The notes beneath the pieces are model-generated. The model ran no database searches. It saw nothing but the letters and a program-made list of their open reading frames with translations, and was not told the DNA's origin. Positions 44,031 to 56,136 of a stretch of 64,000 bases of DNA are shown here, one piece after another. This stretch comes from Lota lota (Eukaryota; Chordata; Actinopteri; Gadiformes; Lotidae). Numbering within the stretch: position 1 is the first letter of the stretch; the number at the start of each line of letters is the position of its first letter. The stretch covers positions 89,501-153,500 of the forward strand of contig JACYXH010000245.1 in the NCBI GenBank assembly GCA_026745465.1, in the 5' to 3' direction. The position numbers and the translations under genes were made by a program.

Positions 44031-46053
44031 TAGTACCGTAACACACTAGGGTCAAAACACTTAACAGTACCACTATCTACATCCCCCTTCTTTAGCTGTG
44101 GCTCATGAACATGAGAAACATTGAATAGCATACTTCTGCACTAACAGCAGTTTTATAATAGAAACACAAATATGATCTGGTTTACATAAAATTAACTCTG
44201 CGAGTATCCCACAACTAAATGCATTAACAGAATTGAACATAATGTAGATCTCAAGGAACAAAGTGTTATTCCAAACATTTTGGATTCAATAGTCTTGAGT
44301 AGCTAATTCAGTTAATGTATTTTGTATTTGGCCTAGAGACTCTGACGGACCTAGTGAGATACATGGAAGTGGCTGCTTGATCTGGGTTTCTGGCCTGTGG
44401 TTCCACATGCTGCTGGGATACACTGGTGGGGGGTTTTTCTGGACTTAGTTGTCTGTGACACTGTTCTGGTGGTGTTCGTTTAGTTGTTTCAGTCCCTTGT
44501 CTTTTCTCCATGTCCGCGTCGGGTGTGTATCCTCCTGTGTTCAATTCATCAGTGTACGTGGTGCTCCTTGAAGGCTGTGGCTCCATCACTGGCAGGATGT
44601 GGCGTCGGTTACACCTGTATTCCTTCCGTTCAGAAACCACCACATATGAGCGTGGCTCATCACACTTTTGCTTCACGATTCCCACTTTGTTATGTCCACT
44701 TTTTGTTTGGAGTCTTACCAACTGGTTTGGTGCCAGGGGACATAGTGGTTTGCTTGTCTTGTCGTAGTAGTGTTATTCATTTTTTTTCCAGAGTTTGCAT
44801 TCTTTGGAGCTCTTGTTCCACTTTCTTTTGCATGGCAGCTGGGATACGACGTGGAGGGCTGACGACTGGTGTTATTTCTGGATTTACCTTCATCAAGTAT
44901 GTTACAGGTAAGTCATCAACTTCATCTTTGAATAGGTCTGCATACTCCTGAAACATTTTCCGTGACAGGGTGTGATCCTTTACAAAGTCTAGACGGAATA
45001 CCTCACTGCTGAAAATGCTTCATATCTAGGCTGTCCTGTAGGCCAAGAATGGAGTGAACATTTTCTTTCACCACCTTGAACTGCAGGCTATACTGCTGTT
45101 CATTTAGCCTGCATGGTAATGTCACTGTGCCAACTGGTTTGATCATAGATCCGCCAAATGCTACAAGAATGATCTTTATAATTGGCACGTGCAGTTCCTC
45201 AGCGTGCCTGAAGAGTTTGTATGTGTGTAGGGACATAACGTTACATTTCGCCCCTGTGTCCACTTTCAGATTTAGTTGTTTGTCATTAACAGTCACCAAA
45301 CAACAACCTTCCTTGTCAGTTTTCCCTTCATCATCATGGAAAGACAAGCCTTCAATGGTGAATGTGTCTTCACTGTCACTGTCAGTGTCTGTTTGGTCTG
45401 CTTGACTTGGCGGACCTGCACTGTTCTTTGAAGTGGTTCTGCTTCCCGCAGTTGTGGCACTGCTGGCCAAAACCTGAACACTGGTCACGTTTTGCTGGAT
45501 GGGTCCCCCCACAATTCCGGCAGCTGGAGATTGATGGTGAATTTTACTTCATAGTGCGCTTCATTTCGCTCTAGACTCTCTTATGTTTTATTTGTACAGC
45601 ATATACACTGGCGGTTGTCACAGTTTTTGGCGTGGAGAGGGTTTTGCTTTGGCGGCAATGAAGATATAGTATTCTCGTTCAAACTTGCACCAATGCTCTG
45701 CTAATTTCTCATCGAAAACGAGATGGTCCGGACGTCTAAATCCATCTGCCATTTGTGTTGTTGCTTTCCTCAGTTGAGACTTTAAACGTTGGCGTAGACT
45801 ACTTTCTAGAGACAGAGTCGTCCGAGGAATGTCTCCAGAATCCCACTTCTGACATCATGTAGTTTTGTCAACAATGTAACCGAGTGAAAGTTTAACTTCT
45901 CTTTATTAACGTCCACACCTCAACAGATATAGCGTCCACCTGCCTCGAGTTCAGCCGTACATACACAACCATTTCCGGGGGCCGTCTCCTGAGAGCCACT
46001 CATAGTACCGTAACACACTAGGGACAAAACACTTAACAGTACCACTATCTACA
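44031..46053 (-). mobile_element. second Ty3/gypsy LTR fossil, minus strand, mostly eroded
   Basis: One LTR is recognisable at 45858-46053 (TG...CA, with AATAAA on the minus strand) and part of the other at 44031-44081. Between them lie a Gag/protease segment with VDTGAKCNVMS (about 45.5-45.0 kb) and the C-terminal tail of integrase (about 44.7-44.3 kb). Broken, with many parts absent. It differs in sequence from the 37.7-42.4 kb element. Confidence 0.75.
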
Positions 46054-46131
46054 AGTGGTGAGATTGGAGCAGACACCTCCTACAAGGCTGGAGCCTAAAT
46101 CCAGCGCATTGGACAGCTCTGACACACTACT
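46054..46131 (-). pseudogene. decayed tRNA-Leu (TAG)
   Basis: The reverse-strand anticodon arm GCTGGATTTAGGCTCCAG is that of Leu(TAG). The D-arm and T-arm are degraded. It abuts the gypsy LTR edge. Confidence 0.55.
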
Positions 46132-46191
46132 ACAAGGAACACCACTTCTTAAATAGCATTTGAAAATTATGATTAAACGCAAAGGATTGAC

Positions 46192-46271
46192 TGGCAGTGG
46201 AAGGATTTGAAACAACGGCTCCTAGAATCGGAGCCTAAATCCAGCATCTTGAACAACTCAGCCACACTTCA
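46192..46271 (-). pseudogene. decayed tRNA-Leu (TAG)
   Basis: Second copy with the same anticodon arm on the reverse strand and a worn T-arm. Unpaired stems make it non-functional. A further T-arm remnant of this type is near 47330-47365. Confidence 0.55.
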
Positions 46272-46450
46272 TCACAGGACATCTTTAATGATTCGTGTAT
46301 TACAAAGTCAGACTTTAATGTGGTTCAAATGAAGAAAGACTATTTGAACTTGGTGACAAATTTGCGTACATAAAATGCTGTTTAAGTAATTGCGCTATTG
46401 TGTATCATTAAATGAGCTTCAGAAATTACCCAATCAGATGTGGTAATTGC

Positions 46451-46522
46451 GATTCGTTGGTCTAGGGGTATGATTCTCGCTTAGGGTGCGAGAGGTCCCG
46501 GGTTCAAATCCCGGACGAGCCC
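46451..46522 (+). tRNA. tRNA-Pro (AGG)
   Basis: A 72-nt cloverleaf. The loop TTAGGGT gives AGG, and the anticodon stem CTCGC/GCGAG and T-arm CCCGGGTTCAAATCCCGGA are intact. The acceptor GATTCGT/ACGAGCC has one mismatch and one G-U. Likely functional or nearly so. Confidence 0.75.
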
Positions 46523-47572
46523 CAATAAGGAGCTTAGTTCTGAACTGAATGTTGTGTACTGACAACCAATGCCCAGGATTGAACTAGTGTTTCTTGTTTG
46601 ATTGTAAATTTTTTATTTCAAGACCCTTTCAACTGTAATTTTTCTTGGCAGGCTAGTATTACGATTTTGTCATTGGTCTTAGTTGCCATCAACCTATAGA
46701 CCTACTTTTATTGTTAAATAAAACATATTGGGGTAAATGTTCAGGTCAATTAAAAAGGAAAGGTCATTGCTGAAATGTAATATAGACTACTACTAATTTA
46801 CACTTTGGACAACGTTCTACAAAATAAGCTGAGAGCAGCTCTCTCCATCAAGGTTCCATGGCCTAACAGTCACCACTCTGACCTTTGAATCCAGTGATCT
46901 GATTTCAAATCCTATTGGAGCCTTGTAGATGGTAACTTCTTCAACCTCACCTATATTGAGTACATCATCTCTCTGCATGTCTTTATGGCATGTAAACAGA
47001 TAACATTTAACAATGCTATGGTTCTCAAACACTACACTGTCTTCCTATTGATTGCATAGTACACTCAAAGATCTGCGGAGCACATTCAGTGTAGTTACCC
47101 ATTCAACTTCGATTACTGCATATTATCTAGCATTTCTTATTCTTTGCATTATGAAGACCCAATTGGTAAGCTGGAATGTTAGATGAACAAACATGGAATT
47201 TGTGTACATCTTTGAGGAAATTTTTGTTGTTTTCAAGAGGGGTTTCTAAGCATTTGAGCATGACATAGTCAGGCCTCTGTATGAACCTTAGAGAAAGGCC
47301 TTTCAAAATAATTTTTAAGTGCAGATAATTGACTAGCAGTAGTGGGATTTGAACACACGCATCCTGCACTTCCTTTTGTTAAGTGAAATGAATCAAGGGC
47401 AGGTAACAGAGCCTTAAACTCAACAGTCAGGTTCTGGCTAATCCGTGTGTGATGTATTTTGGGTCTGAACAACTGCTCGGTGGGAACTCTAACACTTCTA
47501 AGGACTTTACCAAGTCAACCTCCATTTATTAGGTTGGCCATGTCTTTCAGTTCTGCTGTGTTTTGAAGTGAC
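46523..47572. other. spacer of tRNA-Pro unit 2; no gene seen
   Basis: 46523-47015 duplicates unit 1 spacer. 47016-47572 is unique apart from a minus-strand Leu T-arm remnant (GGGATTTGAACACACGC) near 47345. Confidence 0.4.
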
Positions 47573-47645
47573 TCCTACTGGTTAGTGTAGTGGAAAGTAT
47601 CCCTGCCTGTAATACATGAGCCCAGGGTTGAATTCCCCGACGGTA
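47573..47645 (+). pseudogene. tRNA-Asp-like pseudogene (loop GTA)
   Basis: D-arm GGTTAGTGTAGTGG and T-arm CAGGGTTGAATTCCCCG follow tRNA-Asp. The loop now gives GTA and the anticodon stem does not pair. A second copy is at 48730. Confidence 0.45.
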
Positions 47646-48565
47646 TCCTTTCTAAACAATTTTAAGTCACATGTGTTTTAATAACAAGAATGTGCATTGC
47701 CTTTTTTAAACAATACAGGAGATGGGAGGAAAAATGGCTACACAAATCATTATGGAGCGGGTCAAATGAATTCAGAAATGATAGCCTGACCATTTTAATC
47801 AATTACCCCTCAATTCTGGTGAAGGGCAGCACTTTGGTGAGAGACAGAAGGGCATTTTTAGCACACTTGGCTTTTATGGGAAGAGATTTTAAGCTCTTAA
47901 AGATGTATGGTTTTAAAGTAGACAAGTTGTCTGTTTTAATTCAGGGACTATGCAGGGAGTTTAAACTCAAAGACTGTTTTAAAACATTGCATCCAAGAGA
48001 GGAGGGCTTCACCTGGTTCAGTATTGACGGTTCTAGAGCCTCTCGCATAGACTATATTGAAACCAGAGACTGACCGATGCTAGACTAACCCGTTTTCTTT
48101 TCTGATCACGCTATGCTCTCCTGCACCCTTTCACTCTCTTCAGGTGTGATTGAAGGTAGTGGTCTGTGGAAACTGAATTGCTCCCTGATAGAAGATAAGG
48201 AGTTAGGCAGACAGTACAGGAAGCAATTCAGTCAAAGGCAGACCCTCCAAGACTTGTTTGAAACACGTGCACATTGGTGGGAAATGGTGAAGGGAAAGAC
48301 AGAATTTCTTTTTAAAGACAGGATAAAATAAACAAGAAAAATAGATGCATGGTGGGGCTGCAGAAAATACTACAACTGTATTTTAAATTAAAGCAACAAT
48401 GTTTTGATTTTATCCAAGAAATTAGATTAATAAAAGAACAAATGTTGGTTTTATCTAAAATCACAACCAGGAATTGTAGTCAGGAGGAAAGAAAGACATA
48501 TTGAAGAAGGGGTAAAATGCACCCGGTATTTCTTTAAAATGTATAAAAGCAGGGAGGATATTTAA
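47646..48565 (+). mobile_element. fragment of a different L1/Tx1-type LINE (endonuclease region)
   Basis: Plus-strand frame 47690-48073 ends in TLHPREEGFTWFSIDGSRASRIDYI, the conserved end of an L1-type endonuclease. 48113-48331 continues with SDHAMLSCTLSLSS-like residues and a linker, and further pieces reach about 48560. Sequence and codon use differ from the family at 9474. No RT motif is seen. Confidence 0.75.
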
Positions 48566-48582
48566 ACATATTTAAATAAATG

Positions 48583-48654
48583 GGGAGATGGCAGGGATTA
48601 AATCTCGGGCCTCCTACATGGGAAGCATGCGCTCTACCGATGAGCTTCATCCCC
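48583..48654 (-). pseudogene. tRNA-Ala body with CCC anticodon
   Basis: A 72-nt reverse-strand layout. The acceptor and D-arm resemble the Ala genes at 22898 and 37549, but the loop TTCCCAT gives CCC (Gly). The T-stem is well short of perfect. Either a Gly(CCC)-reading variant or a decaying copy. Confidence 0.5.
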
Positions 48655-48729
48655 TATGTTACTTAAATTGTACATCTGTGCAACCGATACGTGAAGCTTT
48701 GCTTAACGATTCAAGGGAGAAATAGGTTA

Positions 48730-48803
48730 ACTACTGGTTAATATAGTGGAAAGTATATCTGCCTGTAACGCATGAGCCCAGTGTTGAATTCACCAACGGG
48801 TAG
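48730..48803 (+). pseudogene. tRNA-Asp-like pseudogene
   Basis: Duplicate of 47573, further decayed. GCCTGTAACGCATGAGC in the anticodon region. Confidence 0.4.
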
Positions 48804-49190
48804 GTGCTCTGTGAATGAAACGGTCATGTTTTTTTCTGGCTCTATATCCCATGCACCTAACCGTGGCAACTGGAGGGATGCAAACGCACCAATTTGTTAG
48901 CCTGTATTTAAACCATGTCAAAATGTCCTCCTTTCTCTATTATGGATGCTGTATGCTGCTTTCATTGGCTAAATTAAAAGGTTGAAGGAGAGCGTGAATG
49001 CCAATCAAAATCGGGCGGGTTGGAATGGCTGCTAGGTGGGGTTCATATCTTACTTTGTAGCTTAGCAAGAGGGACACCGTTGTGAACCTTACCAAGCCAA
49101 TGAGTTCCATGGGCAGCCCGCGGCTGCAAGGAGTTGTATTAGCTCTAATTTCTCTACAAAGCGCATTAACCTTTCACCTTTTACTAAAGA
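48804..49190. other. no gene seen
   Basis: Mixed-composition spacer with no repeats or coding signal recognised. Confidence 0.35.
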
Positions 49191-49641
49191 TTGTCCTGTC
49201 CTATTAGTCCCCACCACCTGTGATTGGCTACCTGGCCCCCACCGCAGCGAACCAGGTTATTCATTATCTGTACATCACTGTGTTCACATCTGAGGACCGC
49301 AGATTCTCTGAAAGAGAGAGTGGTGAGTAACGTTGTATAAACCATGACCTTTAACCATTGTTAAAGGATGTTTATCGTTTAAAAACAATAATGTAATTGT
49401 TTTTATCGTTTAAAACAATTAAAGCAATTGCAATCATTTGTTATTACCAATATGATGTTGGTCGTTTCTACTGAGAACAACCTTGTTAATTTGAAAAGAG
49501 TTGCTAATATAATCTCCAACAATGTGTTTCGTACACGTACCGTGCACTTAGTTGTAATAACGTTGAAAACAATTCCATTCATTCGGTAACAATGTTATGG
49601 ATTGGTATTAACAACCATTGTTCATTTTCGAAATAGCTTAT
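49191..49641 (+). promoter_or_regulatory. duplicated promoter and first-exon segment, copy 1
   Basis: CCTGTGATTGGCTACCTGGC holds a CCAAT-type ATTGG box. It is followed ~100 bp later by GAGAGAGTG|GTGAGTAACG, a strong splice donor at 49323. The same block recurs at 61979-62380. Here the gypsy fossil at 49642 interrupts what follows. Confidence 0.5.
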
Positions 49642-51741
49642 TTTCACGCCACCCTCTGCCACCAGCTAGTTTTGCCGGCTGCCACTCCTCCACGTGCATT
49701 TGTTTACACACCTGTCAGCAATCAACAATCAGCACACCCTACGTCTCCCTCGTTCCCTGAGCAGCCGGCGCCAGTTTGTTGCGTAATCTCTCTGCGTAGT
49801 ACCTTCGATCCAGCGTTATTGATTCCTGTCTTCCCTTCTCCTTGCTTGCTCCTAACCCTGCCTCTCCTTGTGCCCAGCTCTTCCCCCGATCTTCGCCTGT
49901 CTACCCACCCCGCCTGCCTGACTGCCTAACTGCCGCCGAAACCCCACCTGATTGACTACTCGCCTGTCGCTCCCCACTCTGACTTTCTGCTTGCCTGCCC
50001 GCCGCCGAACCTCTGCCTGTCCGACTACGATCTGCCTTGCCCTTGTCTGAACTCTGTTGAATAAATCCCTGTAAACCCCGTACAATCTCTGCATCCCTGT
50101 GTTCCGCATTTGGGTTCCAGTACCATATCATACCGTATCATAACAGTACGAACTGGCCCATATCGCCCTGGACTTTGTCACCAGCCTCCCTCCTTCCAAA
50201 GGTAATACCACGGTCCTCACTGTCGTCGACCGCTTCTCAAAATCCGCCCACTTCCTTGCTCTCCCCAAACCTCCGTTTGCCAGAGAGACTGTGGACCTCC
50301 TCGTCACCCATGTGTTCCGCTTACATGGCATCCCGCTGGACGTGGTTTCAGATTGAGGTCCCCAGTTTACCTCCCAGGTTTGGCGGGCATTCTGCACCGC
50401 TCTGGGGGCCTCGGTCAGCCTCTCCTTGGGGTACCACCCTCAGTCCAACGGTCAGTCGGAACACGCCAATCAAGAGATGGAGGCCGCGCACTGTGTCACC
50501 AACGCAAACCCCTCCTCCTGGAGTACTCAATTCCCATGGGTTGAATACGCCCACAACTCCCTTGCGAACGCTTCCACAGGCCTGTCCCCTTTCATGTGCT
50601 CGCTAGGGTAGCAGCCTCCTATTTTCCCGTCCCTTGAGATAGAAATCTCGGTTCCCTCCGTCCAGGCACACCTCCGTCGTTGCCAGCGCACTTGGAAGCG
50701 CGCACGCGCAGCCCTCCTGCAAGCATCTAATCGCTCCCAGCGGCAAGCTAATAAACACCGTCTCCCGGCTCCACAGTATACCCCCGGACAAAAGGTTTGG
50801 CTGCGGTCAAAGGACCTTCCTTTAAAGGGGTGGTCACAGAAACTCTCCCCCCGTTTCGTTGGTCCCTTCGCAATTGACTCCATTGTCAACCCCTGTGCCG
50901 TCTGCCTGAAGCTCCCCGCCTCCCTCCATGTTCATCCCACCTTCCACGTCTCCCAGCTCAAGCCCGTTTCCTCCAGCCCGCTGTCTCCCCCCGCCCCACC
51001 CCCGCCACCTCCTCGGATGATCGACGACCACCCCGCCTGGACTGTTCGTCGCCTTCTGGACGTGCATCATCGCGGCCGGGGATTCCAGTACTTGGTCAAC
51101 TGGGAGGGGTACGGTCCAGAGGAACGCTCCTGGGTTCCTCGAAGCCACATCCTTGACTCCTCCCACATCAAGGACTTCCACCACCAGCACCCTTCCCATC
51201 CTGTGCGTCCGCCTGGAGGTGTCCATAGAGGGGGGGTACTGTCACGCCACCCTCTGCTACTACCTAGTGGCGCCGGCTGCCACAACTCCACGTGCACTTG
51301 TTTACACACCTGTCAGCAATCCACAATCAGCGCACCCTACTTCTCCCTCGTTCTCTGAGCAGCCGGCGCCAGTTTATTGCGTACTCTCTCTGCATAGTAC
51401 CTTCGATCCAGCGTTATTGATTCCTGTTGTCCTTCTCCCTGCTTGCTCCAAAACCTGCCTCTCCTTGTGCCCAGCTATTCCCTGGAACCTCGCCTGTCTA
51501 CCCACCCTGTCTGCCTGACTACCTAACTGCCGCCGAACCCCGGCCTGATTGACTACTCACCTGCCGCTTCCCCTCTGACTGTCTGCTTGCCTGCCCACCA
51601 CCGAACCTCTGCCTGCCCGACTACGATCTGCCTAGCCCTTGCCTGAACTCTGTTAATAAATCCCTTTAAACCCCGTACCATCTCCCTCCTCGGGGGTTCC
51701 CCTGTGTTCCGCATTTGGATTTGTAGTTGCGTACCGTAACA
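49642..51741 (+). mobile_element. Ty3/gypsy fossil with chromodomain (chromovirus type)
   Basis: LTRs at 49642-50145 (504 bp) and 51240-51741 (502 bp) are clearly diverged from each other, so the copy is older than the BEL elements. The interior holds only the end of pol on the plus strand: an integrase core ([13 protein letters not shown]...[21 protein letters not shown]) and a C-terminal chromodomain ([17 protein letters not shown]). Broken, with gag and the front of pol absent. Confidence 0.85.
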
Positions 51742-51840
51742 GTATCGATCTATTAGTGACAGAATATCAACAACACAACGTTAATAACATATCGATCAAT
51801 TAGTGACAGTAGCCCAGTAGCATCAACACAACGATAAAAA
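51742..51840 (-). repeat. inverted copy of the 61.2-61.6 kb minisatellite
   Basis: Two partial units read as the reverse complement of the array at 61170-61560 (ATCGATCTATTAGTGACAG and AACACAACGTTAATAACAT). Confidence 0.65.
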
Positions 51841-53700
51841 TGCAAATGAATAATTTACATACATTTACATAGTAAATAACAAGCTAAAGAGAGAGGATGT
51901 AGAGCATTCACAATATGCTGTTTGAATGTGCTCCCATAGCAGCCACCGTACTTGCTACTGTGCATGTGCAGTTGTTGGTGCGCTCCTCGGGTGTTCGGTT
52001 GGTCATGTCATGTTGGTCTAGGACTTACCATTCTGTTATAATAAAAGCAATACTGTTGCAAAGTATTCCCTCCGTATCAGGTCATTCAACAAATACAAAA
52101 TGTAAATAATTGTAAATCAACATGTTAATATATTTTAACAAATCTTTGAATCGTTTTATTTGCTGGTCAAATCATTCTAAACATTTTGTGTTATGCAGTC
52201 AGATCCGCTCCCCTAAAGAAAGCAACATACTGTAATATATATTTTTGAGCGTGTACATATCAATATATTATTGACAGTTCTTTTTTAACTGAACATTTTA
52301 AATGTCATGCAACATTAGTGGTTTAACAAACCGTAGCTTAGGTTGGATTTATTTTAGTCATTTAAATGAATAATAGTGTTTTAGAGATAAAACACTTTTG
52401 TGAAGGTGGAGGCTGAAGCTAAATTGAGCCTACACTTCACAATACAAATAATAAATATACAAATAGTGTGCTAAAGAGTGGACAGGTGTGCTGCGAATAG
52501 TTATATGGCTATGAAAATAGAGTAATAGAGAATGGCATAGTAAATAGAACATTCCCATTAAAATAAGTGCATATGTGTGTAAATATGGCACAAGGAGAAT
52601 TATTTTTACGCAATCTTAAATACTTCCATAAAAGCACAACAGTGCTTGTGCATTTTTTAAATTTTGTTTGTCACTGGTCAGTCTTGAACCGGTGACCTTG
52701 TGATCCACTCCAAACCCCATTAAAACTAGCTAACGAAAGGTTTTTCATTGTTTTTTAATTCATTATAATGAATAAAAACAATTGAATAGGTGGACAATTT
52801 TAAAGCAGGCGAAAAATCTCTCTCTCCCTTCCCTTTTTCCTTATTTTTTTCTCTATTTTTCTTCTTCCCCCTTCTTCCCCTTTTTCTGCTTTCTCCCCCC
52901 CCCCCCCCCTAAAATACGATTTTTTTTCCCCAGCCTTTCTTCCCCCTTCCTCCCCTTTTTCCGCTTTCTTCCCCCCGTAAAATACTATTGTTCCCCAGCT
53001 TACATTTGCGCGGCTGCGTCATAGTCTTTCCCCAGTCCTTTTATTAGTTTTTACATGTTGGACAGGTCCAGGGGCTCACTCGGCCACTCTTTTGGAGTCG
53101 GGCTCCCTCTCTACGAATTAGATATTTGTTTATCACTCAGAGCCTGTTACGCTCGTGATGTCGCTCAGCTTCTTTCTCTCTCCGCTGTCACCCGGTGGTG
53201 TTCCAGCGTGGCCACTGAGCTCAGGAGTGACCGGTTATTATTGCTTTGATTACCATTCATAACCGGCGTTTTAATATCCTGTCCTATATTATTAAAAATT
53301 GCACAATAGGTTCCTCCTGCTGCCTCTTTTTGAGGCTATGTAGGAAGGGCCTTGTTGCTCGTTGCTATTGGTAGCTTGGTTTTCTTCCTAGCTCCGCCCC
53401 TATGGGAGCGGACGTAGGAGAAGCCTTGTTGCTCTGCATTCCCCCTTTTTTTCATGTTCAATGAAATACGGGTTGAGTCAGAGTTACAGACCCACTCTAT
53501 TGTCTTTATCATCACTTTGCGTGTTCTTAAGATAATTTAGGGTTTCTTACTTAGCTGCTGTGTTTTGCACATCTTCGGCTTTTTGAGTCTGATGTGCCCT
53601 GTGACTTAGATCTTTATTTTTGTGACTTGGGTCCAGCAGGAGTACATTTATCGGGCTCCGCTCGCAGCTTCACCTTAGCCCATAAGGCGTAGCCTACATG
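51841..53700. other. no gene seen; AT-rich, with a polypyrimidine block
   Basis: 52800-53030 is almost pure pyrimidine, including a run of 14 C. The rest is AT-rich spacer. Short frames here have no coding character. Confidence 0.4.
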
Positions 53701-53990
53701 AAAAATAACGATATTTATGTTAATATGACTCTAGTTCTATGATTGTAGGCGTAGCCCTCTAGTTTCCCACCTGCTATATCCTTCAAATGCTGAAAGAATA
53801 GCTGGGAGGACGAACACAGCTGTGCGCCGCATTATATACACAGTGTCGTGGAAAATGTGGGCGGTGCCTACATTGATTGGTGCATAGCTGAAAAGATTCA
53901 GTGCACGCACAGGAAAAGCGCATAAGGTGAAGCCTAGACGGCTACACCTACAATTATAGAACTAGAGTTATGATAACATAACTATATTTT
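53701..53990. mobile_element. MITE-like element with ~45-bp inverted ends
   Basis: CTCTAGTTCTATGATTGTAG at the left is the inverse of CTACAATTATAGAACTAGAG at the right. The inverted ends continue outward into ATGTTA-type AT-rich tips and inward to CTAG. About 260-290 bp and no coding capacity, so a non-autonomous DNA transposon is the likeliest reading. Confidence 0.6.
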
Positions 53991-55766
53991 TTAGCCATGG
54001 CCCATAACAAACGTTTACTAGTCAGTGTGTGTGTGTGTAGGGGGTGCTCAGCTGCACCCCTAATGGTTTCCGGCTGGAAATGCACTAACTGCGCCACACA
54101 CACATTCCAAATATGGTTGGGTACCGCCCACTTCCTGGTCCTCATTAGGAAGGATTTCAGCAGCATGTTCAGTGTTAAAGGCAGGACCTGGATGCCTTTG
54201 AATTGATGAATTGAGTCGGCCAATCCTTATTCAAATTGTTTAATGTTCTTCCTAATAAATAGTTTAATAAATTACGTTTCACAAGTCCACAATAACACAA
54301 ATACCGTCAAGAACGCAGCTTGAGTAACGCCTTTTGTATATATATATTTAATCCGTATGCTACTTCACCTTGGTTAAAACGACAAGAAGACCAACTCCCG
54401 CTCCCGCCGAGTCACGTGATTTCCTGTCCACTGCGTAGTGCGCAGAGACAGGTGCCTGTTCGGTGGTCCGCCATATTGTATGCAGCTTGTTACAGATTGA
54501 CACGGTTGATAAGGAAGATTCTTTTCAAGAGATACGAGCTAAGGACCGAAGAACTTGTGCTGAGGAGCAACATTGAAACACAAGGTGGGCACTTTTGCAT
54601 GACAAACCAGTATAAGCAGTGTTCAACCCTCAAATTAGCTTAATTAGTGTATACGGAAAACTGATGACAAGAGTAAATGTACTGTGTAGGAGACAAAGGT
54701 CAGCTCGAGTGCAGGCCTTGAAAACTCAGGCGATAAGACAAATGACGCATGCCAAAAGTTCATCAAGTCTAACACCTGTGGAAAACCCACGATCGAAGCA
54801 GAAACAGAAACCCACAAGCGACGCTTATCGGCATCGCACCTGGAAGTGAAGGCTTGCTCTCAACTTGGGCATGACGAACCGGTACACCAGATTCTCTGAG
54901 AAGAAGAACCGTCCCACCTGAAGGGCGGGAACTCAACACTTAAAAACCCCAACTGGACACTGACATGTGTGTGTTAGCCCTGCGGCGCTCGAGCGAGTGT
55001 CGTTGTCTCTTCTTACATGTTGAGAGCTCAGTACTGAGTAGCTGATATACCTGTAATATCGTTCTTGTAATATTCTATTGATAGACCTTGTTTTATACTT
55101 ATTAAAATAACGGGAATCGTCAACTCAATTCAAGTGTTGAACTCAATTTTTACTTAGGAGGGTTCCATATAAATTATAAACCAACTCGATCATTTTACTT
55201 AGACAACATTAGCTCTAATTAGTTTGCAGGACATCTAGTTGGCTCGAATGAACTGTTACAGAGGTTAAGTGTAGGCCTAACGAAAACAAACTTTGTAAAA
55301 AACATTTGACTGCTTTTCCAACCAGCTAGTGTCAGTCGCGTTGTCATGCAATTCATTGTGAAGGAATTTAACGTTATGCAAACGAACGTTATTTATACGT
55401 TTGCCAAATTGATTGCTCTTGGAAATCGTGTGGTTAATTAGATTCTGTTTATAGTGTAAGTTAGCTTCTTAAAATGTAAGTTCTGCTTTTTATTTTGCTA
55501 TGATAACTTGAGTATCATTTGTAACGTTAGGTCAGTCATATAAGACATATTTGCCACGTTTACAAAAAACACAACTATGTTGGGTCCACTGCCACTGATG
55601 AAACAAGATGGATTTGTAATAACATGCTAGCCAAATAAATGATGTATACTGTGGCTGTAAGTAAACTAACCAGAGCTAGCTAACAAAGCAGTGATCAAAG
55701 TTTTCTGTAACTGAATGCACTGCAAACTGATTTAAATGAATTAATTGTTTACAAATGTCCCTGCAG
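53991..55766 (+). other. 5' region of the SET-type gene; no coding exon proven
   Basis: CCGCCATATTGTATG near 54471 resembles a YY1-type start site. About 110 bp later ACACAAG|GTGGGC could be a donor. A Lys/Arg-rich frame at 54619-54849 might be coding but is not supported by any recognised motif. The remainder is AT-rich. Confidence 0.35.
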
Positions 55767-55772
55767 TTTGAA

Positions 55773-55875
55773 ATGCCACCACGGATCAGTCCTCTTAAAG
55801 ATGTCATTCATCATGTGGTTTCAAAGACAGACAAAACATGCAAATTAGATGTGCAGTACATCAATGCATTGAAAG
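55773..55875 (+). CDS. exon of KMT5A-like SET protein (MPPRISPLKD...)
   Basis: After the acceptor CCCTGCAG, the exon opens with ATG at 55773 and reads MPPRISPLKDVIHHVV... to a donor GAAAG|GTAAGG at 55876. The phase fits the next exon, giving ...NALKG joined to HGVFAQG. Lys-Gly-x-Gly-Val is the usual entry to a SET domain. The upstream Met at 55755 lies before the acceptor and is not used. Confidence 0.6.
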
Positions 55876-56136
55876 GTAAGGTGGTGTTTAATGTGGTGAT
55901 TCTTCAGGTAATAATTGCTAACATTATACATACAATATTTATCGGATGACCATCGAATGCAAAACTTCAGGGTACATTAAATAGGCACTAGATTGCAGGT
56001 TATGTCAAATCAGCTGCCATCTATTGAGGTCAGTTTTTGTTATTGTCAATCCTTTTTATGCGTGTATTTGGAAAACATTACTGTAAACTAATTGTTAATA
56101 CTAGAATGGATATGCTTTCCTAAAAAAAAATAACAG

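Noticed and set aside
52676-52740. tRNA-like stretch with TCTTGAACCGGTGACC
   Set aside because: Only a T-arm-like motif is present; no acceptor, anticodon arm or D-arm can be drawn.
53055-53249. 64-aa plus-strand frame
   Set aside because: No motif, no splice context, and located next to a polypyrimidine block.
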